NCBI RefSeq assembly: GCF_009765735.1
Contig: NZ_LMUW01000087.1
Location: 1 to 56,472 of the forward strand
Length of the DNA stretch: 56,472 bases
Direction: 5' to 3'
Origin: Xenophilus sp. L33
Lineage (GTDB): Bacteria > Pseudomonadota > Gammaproteobacteria > Burkholderiales > Burkholderiaceae_C
Within the stretch, counting starts at the first letter, position 1; each line of letters starts with the position of its first letter. A model generated the notes under the pieces. That model was not told the origin of the DNA and ran no database searches. It was given only the letters and a program-made list of their open reading frames with translations. The translations under genes were made by a program, and so were the position numbers. Shown here piece by piece: positions 9,349-18,038 of this stretch.

Positions 9349-10437
9349 ATGCGTGAACAGGCGCCGGAACCGTCGACGCACGAGCAGGCTTCGTTCCTGC
9401 TGCCCGAGGTGCATGGCGCCCGCGAACTGCCTTCGGTGATCGTCGACGGCTACAGCCTCCAGCTGCGCGACAAGGACGGCTTCATCGGCGACCAGGCCAG
9501 CCAGACCGCGTTTCGCGAGCTGCTCGAAAGATGGCGCCGGCGGCGTCGCCGCAAGGGCAAGGACCCGCTCGGCTCGCGCCATTCCCGCGAGCTGAGCAAG
9601 CGCACGCTCGACACGGCGCTGCTGCGGCCCGGCGACTCGGAGGCCGCCGACATGCTGAACGGCGCGATCGAGGAGTTCGCCGAGGAACTGGCCTGGGTCA
9701 CCGAACGCTTCCTGCGTCAGCCGAGCTGGCAGGGCGTCGAGCGCATCGTGGTCGGCGGCGGGTTTCCGGAGAGCGAGGTCGGCGAGCGGGTGATCCTGCA
9801 GGCGGCGGCGATGCTGCAGCAGAACAACATCGACGTGCAGCTCGGCCGCATCTGCCACGAGACCGACGACGGCGGCCTGATCGGCTGGGTGCACCTCACG
9901 CCGCCGTTGATGCTCAAGGGCCACGACGCGATCCTGGCGCTGGACATCGGCGGCACCAACGTGCGCTGCGGCATCGTGCGCATTCGCAGGAAGAAGGCGG
10001 CCGACCTGTCGGCGGCCAAGGTGCAGCGGCGCGAGAAGTGGCGCCATGCCGACGACGGTCCGAACCGCAAGGCCCTGGTGGACCAGCTGGCGGAGATGCT
10101 CCTGGCGCAGATCCGCTACTGCAAGAAGAAGGGCATCCGCCTTGCGCCCTTCATCGGCATCGGCTGCCCGGGCCTGATCCGCAAGGACGGATCGATCGCC
10201 CGCGGCGCCCAGAACCTGCCGGGCGACTGGGAGAGCGAGAACTTCCACCTGCCGAGCGAGCTGTGCAAGCGCATCCCGAAGATCGACGGCCAGCCGACGG
10301 TGGCGATGATGCACAACGACGCGGTGGTGCAGGGCCTGAGCGAGCTGCCCTTCATGCAGGACGTCAAGCGCTGGGCGATATTGACCATCGGCACGGGCCT
10401 CGGCAACGCCAGCTTCACCAACAAGCCGAAACCCTGA
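9349..10437 (+). CDS. ROK-like sugar kinase/regulator with circularly permuted motif order
   Basis: A 362-residue protein containing recognisable ROK (ASKHA sugar kinase) motifs in rotated order. Residues 1-190 hold what is normally the C-terminal half: GFIGDQASQTAF at 44-55 (normally GCLExxASxxA), IVVGGG at 133-138 and DGGLIGW at 174-180. Residues 195-362 hold what is normally the N-terminal half: the ATP-binding LALDIGGTN at 196-204, GIGCPG at 270-275, QNLPGDW at 288-294, the catalytic HND at 322-324, and GTGLG at 348-352, after which the protein ends. The CxCGxxGC zinc loop of normal ROK proteins is missing. The catalytic Asp is kept, so glucokinase-like activity is plausible but unproven. 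An Arg-rich patch lies at 61-68. Confidence 0.75.
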   Translation: MREQAPEPSTHEQASFLLPEVHGARELPSVIVDGYSLQLRDKDGFIGDQASQTAFRELLERWRRRRRRKGKDPLGSRHSRELSKRTLDTALLRPGDSEAADMLNGAIEEFAEELAWVTERFLRQPSWQGVERIVVGGGFPESEVGERVILQAAAMLQQNNIDVQLGRICHETDDGGLIGWVHLTPPLMLKGHDAILALDIGGTNVRCGIVRIRRKKAADLSAAKVQRREKWRHADDGPNRKALVDQLAEMLLAQIRYCKKKGIRLAPFIGIGCPGLIRKDGSIARGAQNLPGDWESENFHLPSELCKRIPKIDGQPTVAMMHNDAVVQGLSELPFMQDVKRWAILTIGTGLGNASFTNKPKP

Positions 10438-10446
10438 ACGAGCCGT

Positions 10447-11808
10447 TCAGAGCTGGAAGGCGATCGTCAGCAGCAGGCCTTCGGCCAGGTCGCGCAAGAG
10501 GCCCGGCCGGCGCGCGCGGTAGGGCTCGCCGGCCGATGCCGCGGTCTCGATCCATTGCGCCAGCCAGTCGATCTCCCGGCGGCCGTAGAACACCACCGCG
10601 GCCTCGTGATTGAGCAGCAGGCTGCGCTGGTCGAGGTTGATCGAGCCGCACAGCGCCAGGTCGTCGTCCACCACCACCGCCTTGGCGTGCGCCATGAAGG
10701 GCAGCATCTTGAAGTTGACACCGGCGCGCGCCAGGTCGCGCATCGTGCGGGCGCGCACGAAGTCGGTGAGGCGATGGTTGGAGCGCTCGGGAATCGCGAT
10801 CGTCACCTGCACGCCGCGCCGGGCCGCCAGCCGCAGCGCGTCGCGCAGGCCGTCGCCCGGCACGAAATAGGGCGTCACCGCGAGCAGCCGGTGCTCGGCG
10901 CGGAAGCACGCGTCGATCAGCAGGGCCTGCGCGGTGTCCTCGGTCTGGTCCGGGCCGCTCGGAAGGAACTGCGCCGCGCCGCCGGCATGCACCGCCGGGT
11001 CGGCCTGCACCGCCCGCGTGGCGCGCGGCCGCACCGAGGACCAGTCGTGGTGGAACTGGCGCGCGGCCGCCATCGCCACGCTGCCCTTGACGTCGAAAGA
11101 CAGGTCGCGCCACGGCACCGGATGCGCCTCGTTGCCGGTGAAGTATTCGCCCGCCAGGTTGCGCCCGCCCGACCAGAGCCAGCGGTCGTCGGCGATCGTG
11201 AGCTTGCGGTGGTTGCGCAGGTTGCGCGGGCCGGTCCGCCGCAGGCTGAAGAAGGGCCGGAACACCGCCACCTGCGCGCCCGCGCGGCGCAGCGTGTCGA
11301 AGTGCGCGCGCGGCAGGGTGAGCGCGCCGAAGCCGTCGAGCAGCACCCGCACCTTCACGCCCTCGCGGGCCCGGCGGGCCAGCCGCTCGATCACCTCGTG
11401 GCCGAGCGCGTCGCTGCCGATGATGAAGGTGCAGACGTCCAGGTGGGCCCGGGCGGCCTCGATCACCTCGAAGAGCGCATCGCGGGCCGCGGTGCCGTCG
11501 GAATGCAGCCGGGTGTCGGCGGGCGCGGGCGGCGCGAGGCCGAAGCTCTCGATCAGTTCGGCCGCCCAGTGGCCGGCCGGCAGCAGCCGCGGCGGCCGGG
11601 GCGAGCCCGCCGGGCGCAGCTTGCGCTGGCCGAAGAGCAGGTACATGGGCAGGAAAAGGTAGGGCATGAGGACCATGCCCATGACCCAGGCGATCGCGGT
11701 GGTCGGGGCGCGCTGCTCGCGCCTGAGGCGCGTGCTCAGCACATACACCAGCAGCGCGACCGTCACCACCAGCAGGTGCTGCGACGGCGAAGGCAGCCAG
11801 CCGGTCAC
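10447..11808 (-). CDS. Phospholipase D-superfamily protein, probable cardiolipin synthase
   Basis: A 453-residue protein with two N-terminal membrane helices (about 10-27 and 38-60, ending YLLFGQRKL) and two HKD catalytic motifs: HRKLTIADD (H200, K202, D207) and HAKAVVVDD (H374, K376, D381). This is the layout of bacterial ClsA-type cardiolipin synthases, which make cardiolipin from phosphatidylglycerol at the inner membrane. I chose a GTG start at 11808 because it overlaps the upstream stop as GTGA and gives the expected N-terminus; the frame stays open further upstream without membrane-protein character. The overlap implies translational coupling to the MetE-like gene. Another phosphatidyltransferase role is possible. 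Confidence 0.8.
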   Translation of the reverse strand: MTGWLPSPSQHLLVVTVALLVYVLSTRLRREQRAPTTAIAWVMGMVLMPYLFLPMYLLFGQRKLRPAGSPRPPRLLPAGHWAAELIESFGLAPPAPADTRLHSDGTAARDALFEVIEAARAHLDVCTFIIGSDALGHEVIERLARRAREGVKVRVLLDGFGALTLPRAHFDTLRRAGAQVAVFRPFFSLRRTGPRNLRNHRKLTIADDRWLWSGGRNLAGEYFTGNEAHPVPWRDLSFDVKGSVAMAAARQFHHDWSSVRPRATRAVQADPAVHAGGAAQFLPSGPDQTEDTAQALLIDACFRAEHRLLAVTPYFVPGDGLRDALRLAARRGVQVTIAIPERSNHRLTDFVRARTMRDLARAGVNFKMLPFMAHAKAVVVDDDLALCGSINLDQRSLLLNHEAAVVFYGRREIDWLAQWIETAASAGEPYRARRPGLLRDLAEGLLLTIAFQL

Positions 11809-12932
11809 GTCGCCGAGGAGCCCCAGACTTCCTGCGCCGTCTCGATCACCAGCCGCAGCTTGGCGCGCTGCGCCTCGACCGCGATGTTGTTGCCGTGCAC
11901 CGTGCTGGAGAAGCCGCATTGCGGCGACAGCGCCAGCTGTTCCAGCGGCACGTACTTGGCGGCGTCCTCGATGCGGCGCTTGAGCTCGTCCTTGTCTTCC
12001 ATCTCGCCGAACTTGGTGGTCACCAGGCCCAGCACCACGGTCTTGCCCTTTGGCAGGAAGCGCAGCGGCCGGAAGTCGCCCGAGCGGGCGTCGTCGTATT
12101 CGAGGAAATAGGCGTCCAGGTCCATCTCCTTGAGCAGCGCCTCGGCCACCGGCTCGTAGTTGCCGGCGGCCGCGTGGGTGCTCTTGAAGTTGCCGCGGCA
12201 CAGGTGCATGGCCAGGGTCATGCCGGCCGGCTTCTGCGCCACCACCTTGTTGATGAAGCCGGCGTAGCGGTGCGGCAGCTCGTTCGGGTCGTCACCGCGC
12301 TGGCGGGCCGCCTCGCGCATGCGCTCGTCGCACAGGTAGGCCAGGTTGGTGTCGTCCATCTGCACGTAGGTACAGCCGGCGGCGGCCAGCGAGCGCAGCT
12401 CGTCGCCATAGGCCTGGGCGACGTCGTCGTAGAAGGTCGGCTCCAGTTCCGGATAGGCCTCGCGGCTGATGCCGGCGCGGCCGCCGCGGAAGTGCAGCAT
12501 GGTGGGCGAGGGGATCGTCACCTTCGGCGTGCGGCCGGCGGCGACCTGGCTCTTGAGGTACTCGAAGTCGGCCAGCTGGATGTTCTTCGCGTGCCGGACC
12601 TTGTCGATGACCCGCATCACCGGCGGGGCCAGTTCCTCGGTGCCGTCGGGCTTGCGGATCGTGACCGGGATGTCGGTCTTCACGCCGCCCAGTTGCTCGA
12701 GGAAGTCGATGTGGAAATAGGTGCGGCGGAATTCGCCGTCGGTGATGCTCTTCAGGCCCACGTCCTGCTGGAACTTGACGATCTCGGTGATCGCCTTGTC
12801 CTCGACCGCGCGCAGCTGCTCGGGCGTGATTTCGCCATTGGCTTTCTGTTCGCGTGCTTCGAGAAGGTACCTGGGACGCAGGAAACTGCCGACGTGGTCG
12901 TAGTGGGCGGGCAGGGTGGCATGTTCGGACAT
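11805..12932 (-). CDS. MetE C-terminal-domain-like (YxjG/YxjH type) methyltransferase
   Basis: A 375-residue single-domain relative of the C-terminal half of cobalamin-independent methionine synthase, similar to the YxjG/YxjH group. The start HYDHVGSFLRP and the SITDGEFRR segment are typical. Candidate zinc ligands are in MHLCRGN (His and Cys) and the late LSPQCGFSS (Cys). Members methylate homocysteine or related thiols with a folate or other donor; the donor cannot be told here. A GGAG ribosome-binding site precedes the ATG. The gene is divergent from the Liv operon and shares a GTGA overlap with the phospholipase D gene. Confidence 0.83.
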   Translation of the reverse strand: MSEHATLPAHYDHVGSFLRPRYLLEAREQKANGEITPEQLRAVEDKAITEIVKFQQDVGLKSITDGEFRRTYFHIDFLEQLGGVKTDIPVTIRKPDGTEELAPPVMRVIDKVRHAKNIQLADFEYLKSQVAAGRTPKVTIPSPTMLHFRGGRAGISREAYPELEPTFYDDVAQAYGDELRSLAAAGCTYVQMDDTNLAYLCDERMREAARQRGDDPNELPHRYAGFINKVVAQKPAGMTLAMHLCRGNFKSTHAAAGNYEPVAEALLKEMDLDAYFLEYDDARSGDFRPLRFLPKGKTVVLGLVTTKFGEMEDKDELKRRIEDAAKYVPLEQLALSPQCGFSSTVHGNNIAVEAQRAKLRLVIETAQEVWGSSAT

Positions 12933-13044
12933 GGAGGGCTCCGTCGAAATCGGGAAAAAAACAACGTCGAATCCTATCCGCAGCGCGATTGCATCTGGTC
13001 ACAATATGCCCCGTCACGAATTCTTCGCAAAAAAGGAACGTTCC

Positions 13045-14223
13045 ATGCTTCGTCGCCACCTCGTCCAGGCCCTGAGCCTGTCCGCCCTCACGCTGGGCCT
13101 GCCGCTGGCGCATGCGGACGACAGCACGTTCAAGATCGGCCTGATCCTGCCGATGACCGGCCAGGCGGCTTCCACGGGCAAGCAGATCGAGGCGGCGGCC
13201 AAGCTCTACATCGCCCAGCACGGCGACACCGTGGCCGGCAAGAAGGTCGAGCTGATCGTCAAGGACGACACGGGCCTGCCCGACGTCACCAAGCGCATCG
13301 CCCAGGAGCTGGTGGTCAACGACAAGGTCGACGTGCTGGCCGGCTTCGGCCTCACGCCGCTGGCGCTGGCCGCGGCGCCGATCGCGACCCAGTCGAAGAC
13401 GCCGATGGTCGTCATGGCGGCGGCCACCTCCAGCATCACCGAGGCCTCGCCCTTCATCGTGCGTTCGGGCTTCACCCTGCCGCAGGTGTCGGTCGCGATG
13501 GGCGACTGGGCGCCCAAGAACGGCATCAAGTCGGTGGTCACGCTGGTGTCCGACTACGGCCCGGGCAACGACGCCGAGAAGTATTTCAGCGAGCGCTTCG
13601 AGCTCAATGGCGGCAAGGTGATCGACAAGCTGCGCGTGCCGCTGCGCAACCCCGACTTCGCCCCCTTCCTGCAGAAGGTGCGCGACGAGAAGCCCGACGC
13701 GCTCTTCGTCTTCGTGCCCTCGGGCAACGGCGCTGCGGTGATGAAGCAGTTCCTGGAGCGCGGCATGGACAAGGCCGGCATCAAGATGATCGCCACCGGC
13801 GACGTCACCGACGACGACCAGCTCAACGACATGGGCGACGGCGCCATCGGCGTGGTCACCTCGCACCACTACTCGGCCGCGCATCCGTCGGCGGTCAACA
13901 AGAAGTTCGTGGCCGACTTCGAGGCGGCCAACAAGGGCATGCGGCCGAACTTCATGGCCGTGGGCGGCTACGACGGCATGCGCGTGATCTACGAGGCGGC
14001 CAAGAACGCCAAGGGCCAGGGCGGCGGTCCCGCCCTGCTCGCCGGCATGAAGGGCCAGATCTTCGAGAGCCCGCGCGGCCAGGTGCTGATCGACGCGCAG
14101 ACCCGCGAGGTCGTGCAGGACGTGTACCTCCGCAAGGTCGAGAAGAAGGACGGCCAGCTCTACAACGTGGAGTTCGACGTCATCAAGAGCGTCAAGGATC
14201 CGGCCAAGGTCAAGCAGCAGTAA
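13045..14223 (+). CDS. Branched-chain amino acid-type ABC transporter, periplasmic binding protein
   Basis: A 392-residue type 1 periplasmic binding protein (LivJ/LivK, COG0683 type). The signal peptide covers about residues 1-24 (VQALSLSALTLGLPLAHA, then DD). The mature part begins FKIGLILPMTGQAASTGKQ, which is the family signature. It captures a ligand for the LivHMGF channel encoded directly downstream. Leucine-type amino acids are the default, but many betaproteobacterial members bind aromatic acids, amides or urea. An AAGGAAC ribosome-binding site precedes the ATG at 13045; an in-frame ATG at 13006 would add residues that spoil the signal peptide. Confidence 0.88.
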   Translation: MLRRHLVQALSLSALTLGLPLAHADDSTFKIGLILPMTGQAASTGKQIEAAAKLYIAQHGDTVAGKKVELIVKDDTGLPDVTKRIAQELVVNDKVDVLAGFGLTPLALAAAPIATQSKTPMVVMAAATSSITEASPFIVRSGFTLPQVSVAMGDWAPKNGIKSVVTLVSDYGPGNDAEKYFSERFELNGGKVIDKLRVPLRNPDFAPFLQKVRDEKPDALFVFVPSGNGAAVMKQFLERGMDKAGIKMIATGDVTDDDQLNDMGDGAIGVVTSHHYSAAHPSAVNKKFVADFEAANKGMRPNFMAVGGYDGMRVIYEAAKNAKGQGGGPALLAGMKGQIFESPRGQVLIDAQTREVVQDVYLRKVEKKDGQLYNVEFDVIKSVKDPAKVKQQ

Positions 14224-14247
14224 GCCGCGGGCGAGCCGGACCTTCGC

Positions 14248-15123
14248 ATGCTGACCATCCTCTTCGACGGCATCGCCTACGGCATGCTGCTGTTCGTGCT
14301 CGCGGTCGGACTGGCCGTGACGCTCGGGCTGATGAACTTCATCAACCTGGCGCACGGCGCCTTCGCGATGGCGGGGGGCTACCTCACCGTCTTCGCGATG
14401 CAGCGCCTGGGCATTCCGTTCCTCGCTTGCCTGCCTCTGGCGTTCATCGTCGTCGGCGCGGTCGGCGCGCTGCTCGAACGCACCCTCTACCGGCCGATGT
14501 ATGGCAAGTCGCACCTGGACCAGGTGCTGTTCTCGATCGGCCTGACCTTCATGGCGGTGGCCGCGGTCGACTACTTCGTGGGCTCCTCGCAGCAGAACAT
14601 CCAGCTGCCCGAGTGGCTGCGCGGGCGCACCGAGCTCGGCGACGGCGCGCTCACGCTGGGCATGGGCCACTACCGCCTGTTCATCATCGCGGTGTGCGCG
14701 GTGCTGACGGTGGTGCTGCAGCTGATCCTCACCCAGACCCGCTTCGGCAGCCGCTTGCGCGCGGCGGTCGACGACCCGCGGGTGGCCGCGGGCCTGGGCA
14801 TCAACGTCAACGTGGTGTTCCTCCTCACCTTCGCGGTCGGCTCGGGGCTGGCGGGGCTGGGCGGTGCGCTGGGCGCGGAGATCCTCGGGCTGGACCCGAT
14901 CTTCCCGCTCAAGTACATGATCTATTTCCTGATCGTGGTCTCGGTCGGCGGCACCTCCTCGATCACCGGGCCGCTGCTGGCGGCGCTGCTGCTGGGCATC
15001 GCCGACGTCGGCGGCAAGTACTTCATTCCCAAGATGGGTGCCTTCACCGTCTACCTGCTGATGATCCTGATCCTGATGTGGCGCCCGCAGGGGTTGTTCA
15101 CGCGCAAGGGAGGCCGCTCGTGA
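14248..15123 (+). CDS. livH: Liv-type ABC transporter permease (LivH)
   Basis: A 291-residue inner-membrane permease with about eight hydrophobic helices. The family motif GLMNFINLAHGAFAMAGGY lies near residue 29, and the coupling segment RLRAAVDDPRVAAGLGINV near residue 168 contacts the ATPases. It pairs with LivM to form the translocation pore. It lies 24 bases after the binding-protein gene, and its stop overlaps the GTG start of livM by four bases. The C-terminus MWRPQGLFTRKGGRS is typical. Confidence 0.9.
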   Translation: MLTILFDGIAYGMLLFVLAVGLAVTLGLMNFINLAHGAFAMAGGYLTVFAMQRLGIPFLACLPLAFIVVGAVGALLERTLYRPMYGKSHLDQVLFSIGLTFMAVAAVDYFVGSSQQNIQLPEWLRGRTELGDGALTLGMGHYRLFIIAVCAVLTVVLQLILTQTRFGSRLRAAVDDPRVAAGLGINVNVVFLLTFAVGSGLAGLGGALGAEILGLDPIFPLKYMIYFLIVVSVGGTSSITGPLLAALLLGIADVGGKYFIPKMGAFTVYLLMILILMWRPQGLFTRKGGRS

Positions 15124-16130
15124 GCGCCGCGCAGGAAGGGCAGCAGGCCCAGCAGTCGCTCTTGCGCAAGGCGCGCTGGCGGCCGTGGGAGTTCGTCGTC
15201 TGGGTGGTGATCTTCGCGCTGCCGCTGGTGGTGCCCTCGCGGGCGCTGCTGGTCAACGAGATCGCGATCGTCGCGCTGTTCGCGATGTCGCTCGACCTGA
15301 TCCTCGGCTACACCGGCATCGTGTCGCTCGGGCATGCGGCCTTCTTCGGCTTCGGCGCCTATGCGGCGGCGCTCTTCGCCAAGCTGGTGATGCCGGACCC
15401 GACGGTCGGCCTGCTGGTCGCGATCGTGCTGTCGGCGGCGCTCGGCGCGGTGGCCAGCGTCACCATCCTGCGCGGCACCGACCTCACGCGGTTGATGGTG
15501 ACCCTGGGCACCGCCTTGCTGCTGCTGGAACTGGCCAACAAGCTGGACTGGCTTACCGGCGGCGCCGATGGCCTGCAGGGCGTGGTCATGGGCCCGGTGC
15601 TGGGCACCTTCGACTTCGACCTCTTCGGCCGCGTGGCCGCCTGGTATTCGCTGGCGGTGGTGCTGGTGCTCTTCCTGGTCATGCGGCGGCTGGTGCATTC
15701 GCCCTTCGGCGCGACCCTGAAGGCGGTGCGCGACAACCGGCTGCGGGCGATGGCCATCGGCATCCCGGTGGTCAAGCGGCTGGCCGTGGTCTACACCATT
15801 GCCGCGGCGATCGCCGGTGCCGCCGGCGCGCTGCTGGCGCAGACCACCGGCTTCGCCTCGCTCGACGTGCTGGCCTTCGACCGCTCGGCCGACGTGCTGC
15901 TGATGCTGGTGATCGGCGGCGTGGGCTGGCTCTACGGCGGCATCGCCGGGGCGATCGTCTTCAAGCTGCTGCAGGACACGCTCTCGAGCGTGACGCCGCA
16001 ATACTGGATGTTCTGGATCGGCCTGATCCTGGTGCTCCTGGTGCTGGTCGGGCGCGACCGGCTGTTCAAGCCGTGGACCTGGTTCGGCGCGCGCAAGGCG
16101 AGCGAGACGAACAAGGCGGTGAAGCCATGA
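15120..16130 (+). CDS. livM: Liv-type ABC transporter permease (LivM)
   Basis: A 336-residue inner-membrane permease, the partner of LivH. The helices are typical, with the signature LILGYTGIVSLGHAAFFGFG near residue 60 and the EAA-like loop ATLKAVRDNRLRAMAIGI near residue 199. The GTG start at 15120 overlaps the livH stop (GTGA); the open frame continues far upstream but antisense to other genes, so that part is not coding. The stop overlaps the livG start (ATGA). The tight overlaps indicate one transcript with coupled translation. Confidence 0.9.
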   Translation: MSAAQEGQQAQQSLLRKARWRPWEFVVWVVIFALPLVVPSRALLVNEIAIVALFAMSLDLILGYTGIVSLGHAAFFGFGAYAAALFAKLVMPDPTVGLLVAIVLSAALGAVASVTILRGTDLTRLMVTLGTALLLLELANKLDWLTGGADGLQGVVMGPVLGTFDFDLFGRVAAWYSLAVVLVLFLVMRRLVHSPFGATLKAVRDNRLRAMAIGIPVVKRLAVVYTIAAAIAGAAGALLAQTTGFASLDVLAFDRSADVLLMLVIGGVGWLYGGIAGAIVFKLLQDTLSSVTPQYWMFWIGLILVLLVLVGRDRLFKPWTWFGARKASETNKAVKP

Positions 16131-16915
16131 GCGGCGACATCGTCCTGTCCGCCACCGGCCTGGTGAAGCGCTTCGGCGGCATCACCGCCACCAACGACGT
16201 CACGCTCAACCTCCGGCGCGGCGCCCGCCATGCGCTGATCGGCCCGAACGGCGCCGGCAAGACCACGCTGATCAACCTCTTGACCGGCGTGCTCACGCCG
16301 ACCGCGGGCAGTATCGTGCTCGAAGGCGAGGACATCACGCGCCTGGCGCCCTACAAACGGGTCTCGCGCGGCATGGTGCGCACCTTCCAGATCAACCAGC
16401 TCTTCGATTCGATGACGCCGCTGGAGACGCTGGCCCTGGTGGTCTCGCAGCGCCGCGGCCTGGGTGCCAAGTGGTGGCAGCCGCTCGGTGCCTCCGCCGA
16501 CGTGGCCGAGCGGGCCGCCCGGCTGATCGAGCAGTTCCACCTCGGCGACGTCGCCAACCAGCAGACCCAGCACCTGGCCTACGGCAAGCGGCGGCTGCTG
16601 GAGATCGCGATCGCGCTGGCCTGCGAGCCGCGCGTGCTGCTGCTGGACGAGCCGGTGGCCGGCGTGCCGGCCGGCGAGCGCGAGGAACTGCTGCAGACCG
16701 TGGCGGCGCTGCCGGCCGAGGTGTCGGTGCTGCTGATCGAGCACGACATGGACCTGGTCTTCAGCTTCGCCGACCGCATGACGGTGCTGGTCAACGGCAC
16801 CTTGCTGACCGAGGGCGACCCCGACGAGATCGCCAACGATCCGCGCGTCAAGGAGGTCTACCTGGGCCATGGCGCGACCGCGGAAGAAACGGGTGCCGGA
16901 GCCGAGCATGTCTGA
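16127..16915 (+). CDS. livG: Liv-type ABC transporter ATPase (LivG)
   Basis: A 262-residue ABC ATPase. Walker A is GPNGAGKTT near residue 40. The signature motif region reads LAYGKRRLLEIA, with a divergent LSYGxxR form usual for LivG. Walker B is VLLLDEPVAG, followed by the switch histidine in LLIEHDMD. It powers transport through LivHM together with LivF. ATGA overlaps connect it to livM upstream, and it overlaps livF by eight bases. Confidence 0.9.
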   Translation: MSGDIVLSATGLVKRFGGITATNDVTLNLRRGARHALIGPNGAGKTTLINLLTGVLTPTAGSIVLEGEDITRLAPYKRVSRGMVRTFQINQLFDSMTPLETLALVVSQRRGLGAKWWQPLGASADVAERAARLIEQFHLGDVANQQTQHLAYGKRRLLEIAIALACEPRVLLLDEPVAGVPAGEREELLQTVAALPAEVSVLLIEHDMDLVFSFADRMTVLVNGTLLTEGDPDEIANDPRVKEVYLGHGATAEETGAGAEHV

Positions 16916-17612
16916 GCTGCTGCGCATCGAGAACCTGAGCGCCGGCTACGGCGAGGCGGTGGTGCTGCACGACGTCGCGCTGGCGCTGGGCGAAGGCCAG
17001 ACCCTGGCGCTGCTCGGGCGCAACGGCACCGGCAAGACCACCCTGATCAACACGCTGGCCGGCGCGACCCGCCAGCACGGCGGCACCATCACGCTCGGCG
17101 GCGTGGCGCTCAACAAGCTGCCGCCGCACCTGCGCGCGGCCGCCGGCATCGGCTGGGTGCCGCAGGAGCGCAACATCTTCAAGTCGCTCACGGTCAACGA
17201 GAACCTCACCGCGGTCGAGCGGCCGGGCAAGTGGAACGCCAGGCGGGTCTACGAGATGTTCCCGCGGCTGGCCGAGCGCAAGGGCAACCTCGGCACGCAA
17301 CTCTCTGGCGGCGAGCAGCAGATGCTGGCGGTCGGCCGCGCGCTGGTGGTCAACCCGAGCCTGCTGCTGCTGGACGAGCCGCTGGAAGGCCTGGCGCCGA
17401 TCATCGTGGAGGAGCTGCTGCGGGCCATCCGCCGCATCACGCAAGGCGAGGGGCTGGCCGCGATCATCGTGGAGCAGCACCCGCAGGCGATCCTGGCGAT
17501 CTCGGATTCGGCGGTGGTGCTGGACCATGGGACCGTGGTGCACACGGCGGAGGCGGCGGTGCTGAAGACGCAGCCCGAGGTGCTGGAGAGACTGTTGGGC
17601 GTCGCCCGCTGA
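16908..17612 (+). CDS. livF: Liv-type ABC transporter ATPase (LivF)
   Basis: A 234-residue ABC ATPase, the second energising subunit. Walker A GRNGTGKTT lies near residue 37, the signature LSGGEQQMLAVGRAL near residue 129, Walker B LLLLDEPLEGLAP follows and the switch His is in VEQHPQ. The family motif GWVPQERNIFKSLTVNENL is present. The start at 16908 (MSELLRIENL) overlaps the livG end by eight bases; an in-frame upstream ATG at 16869 adds a basic, non-conserved leader. Confidence 0.9.
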   Translation: MSELLRIENLSAGYGEAVVLHDVALALGEGQTLALLGRNGTGKTTLINTLAGATRQHGGTITLGGVALNKLPPHLRAAAGIGWVPQERNIFKSLTVNENLTAVERPGKWNARRVYEMFPRLAERKGNLGTQLSGGEQQMLAVGRALVVNPSLLLLDEPLEGLAPIIVEELLRAIRRITQGEGLAAIIVEQHPQAILAISDSAVVLDHGTVVHTAEAAVLKTQPEVLERLLGVAR

Positions 17613-17623
17613 AGGAGTCCGAC

Positions 17624-18016
17624 ATGGCATCCATCCGGCAGGAGATCGAGGTCGCGGCCAGCGCCGCCGACATCTGGGACGCGGTGCGCGACGTCGGCGA
17701 GATCCATCGCCGCCTCGTGCCCGGCTTCGTGACCGACTGCCGGCTCGAGGGCGATGCCCGCATCGTCACCTTCGCCAACGGCGTGGTGGCGCGTGAAGTC
17801 ATCGTCGACGTGGACGACGCGGCCCGCCGGCTGGTGTGGTCGGTGGTCGGCGGCCGCATGACGCATCACAACGCGTCGCTGCAGGTCTTCGAGATCGACG
17901 CCGGCCACAGCCGCCTGCTGTGGATCGCGGACCTGCTGCCGCATGAGCTGGCGGCCCCGATCGGAGGCATGGTCGCCGACGGGCTGCGGGCGATGAAGAA
18001 GACGCTGGAAGCCTGA
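17624..18016 (+). CDS. SRPBCC (START-like) family protein
   Basis: A 130-residue protein of the polyketide cyclase/dehydrase-like SRPBCC superfamily. The start MASIRQEIEVAASAADIWDAV is the usual first strand and helix of this hydrophobic-pocket fold, and the final helix is MVADGLRAMKKTLEA. Such proteins bind small hydrophobic ligands or catalyse cyclisation or hydrolysis; no catalytic set can be assigned. A strong GAAGGAG site precedes the ATG. It lies 11 bases after livF and is probably the last gene of the transporter operon, which may hint at an aromatic or polyketide-like transport substrate, but that is inference. Confidence 0.75.
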   Translation: MASIRQEIEVAASAADIWDAVRDVGEIHRRLVPGFVTDCRLEGDARIVTFANGVVAREVIVDVDDAARRLVWSVVGGRMTHHNASLQVFEIDAGHSRLLWIADLLPHELAAPIGGMVADGLRAMKKTLEA

Positions 18017-18038
18017 AGCTCCGGCCTCTTCGAGCGGC

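Noticed and set aside
11895..15119. Upstream two thirds of a 1411-codon plus-strand frame ending in LivM
   Set aside because: Only the part from the GTG at 15120 looks like a membrane protein. The rest is out of frame with the binding protein and LivH, or antisense to the MetE-like gene.
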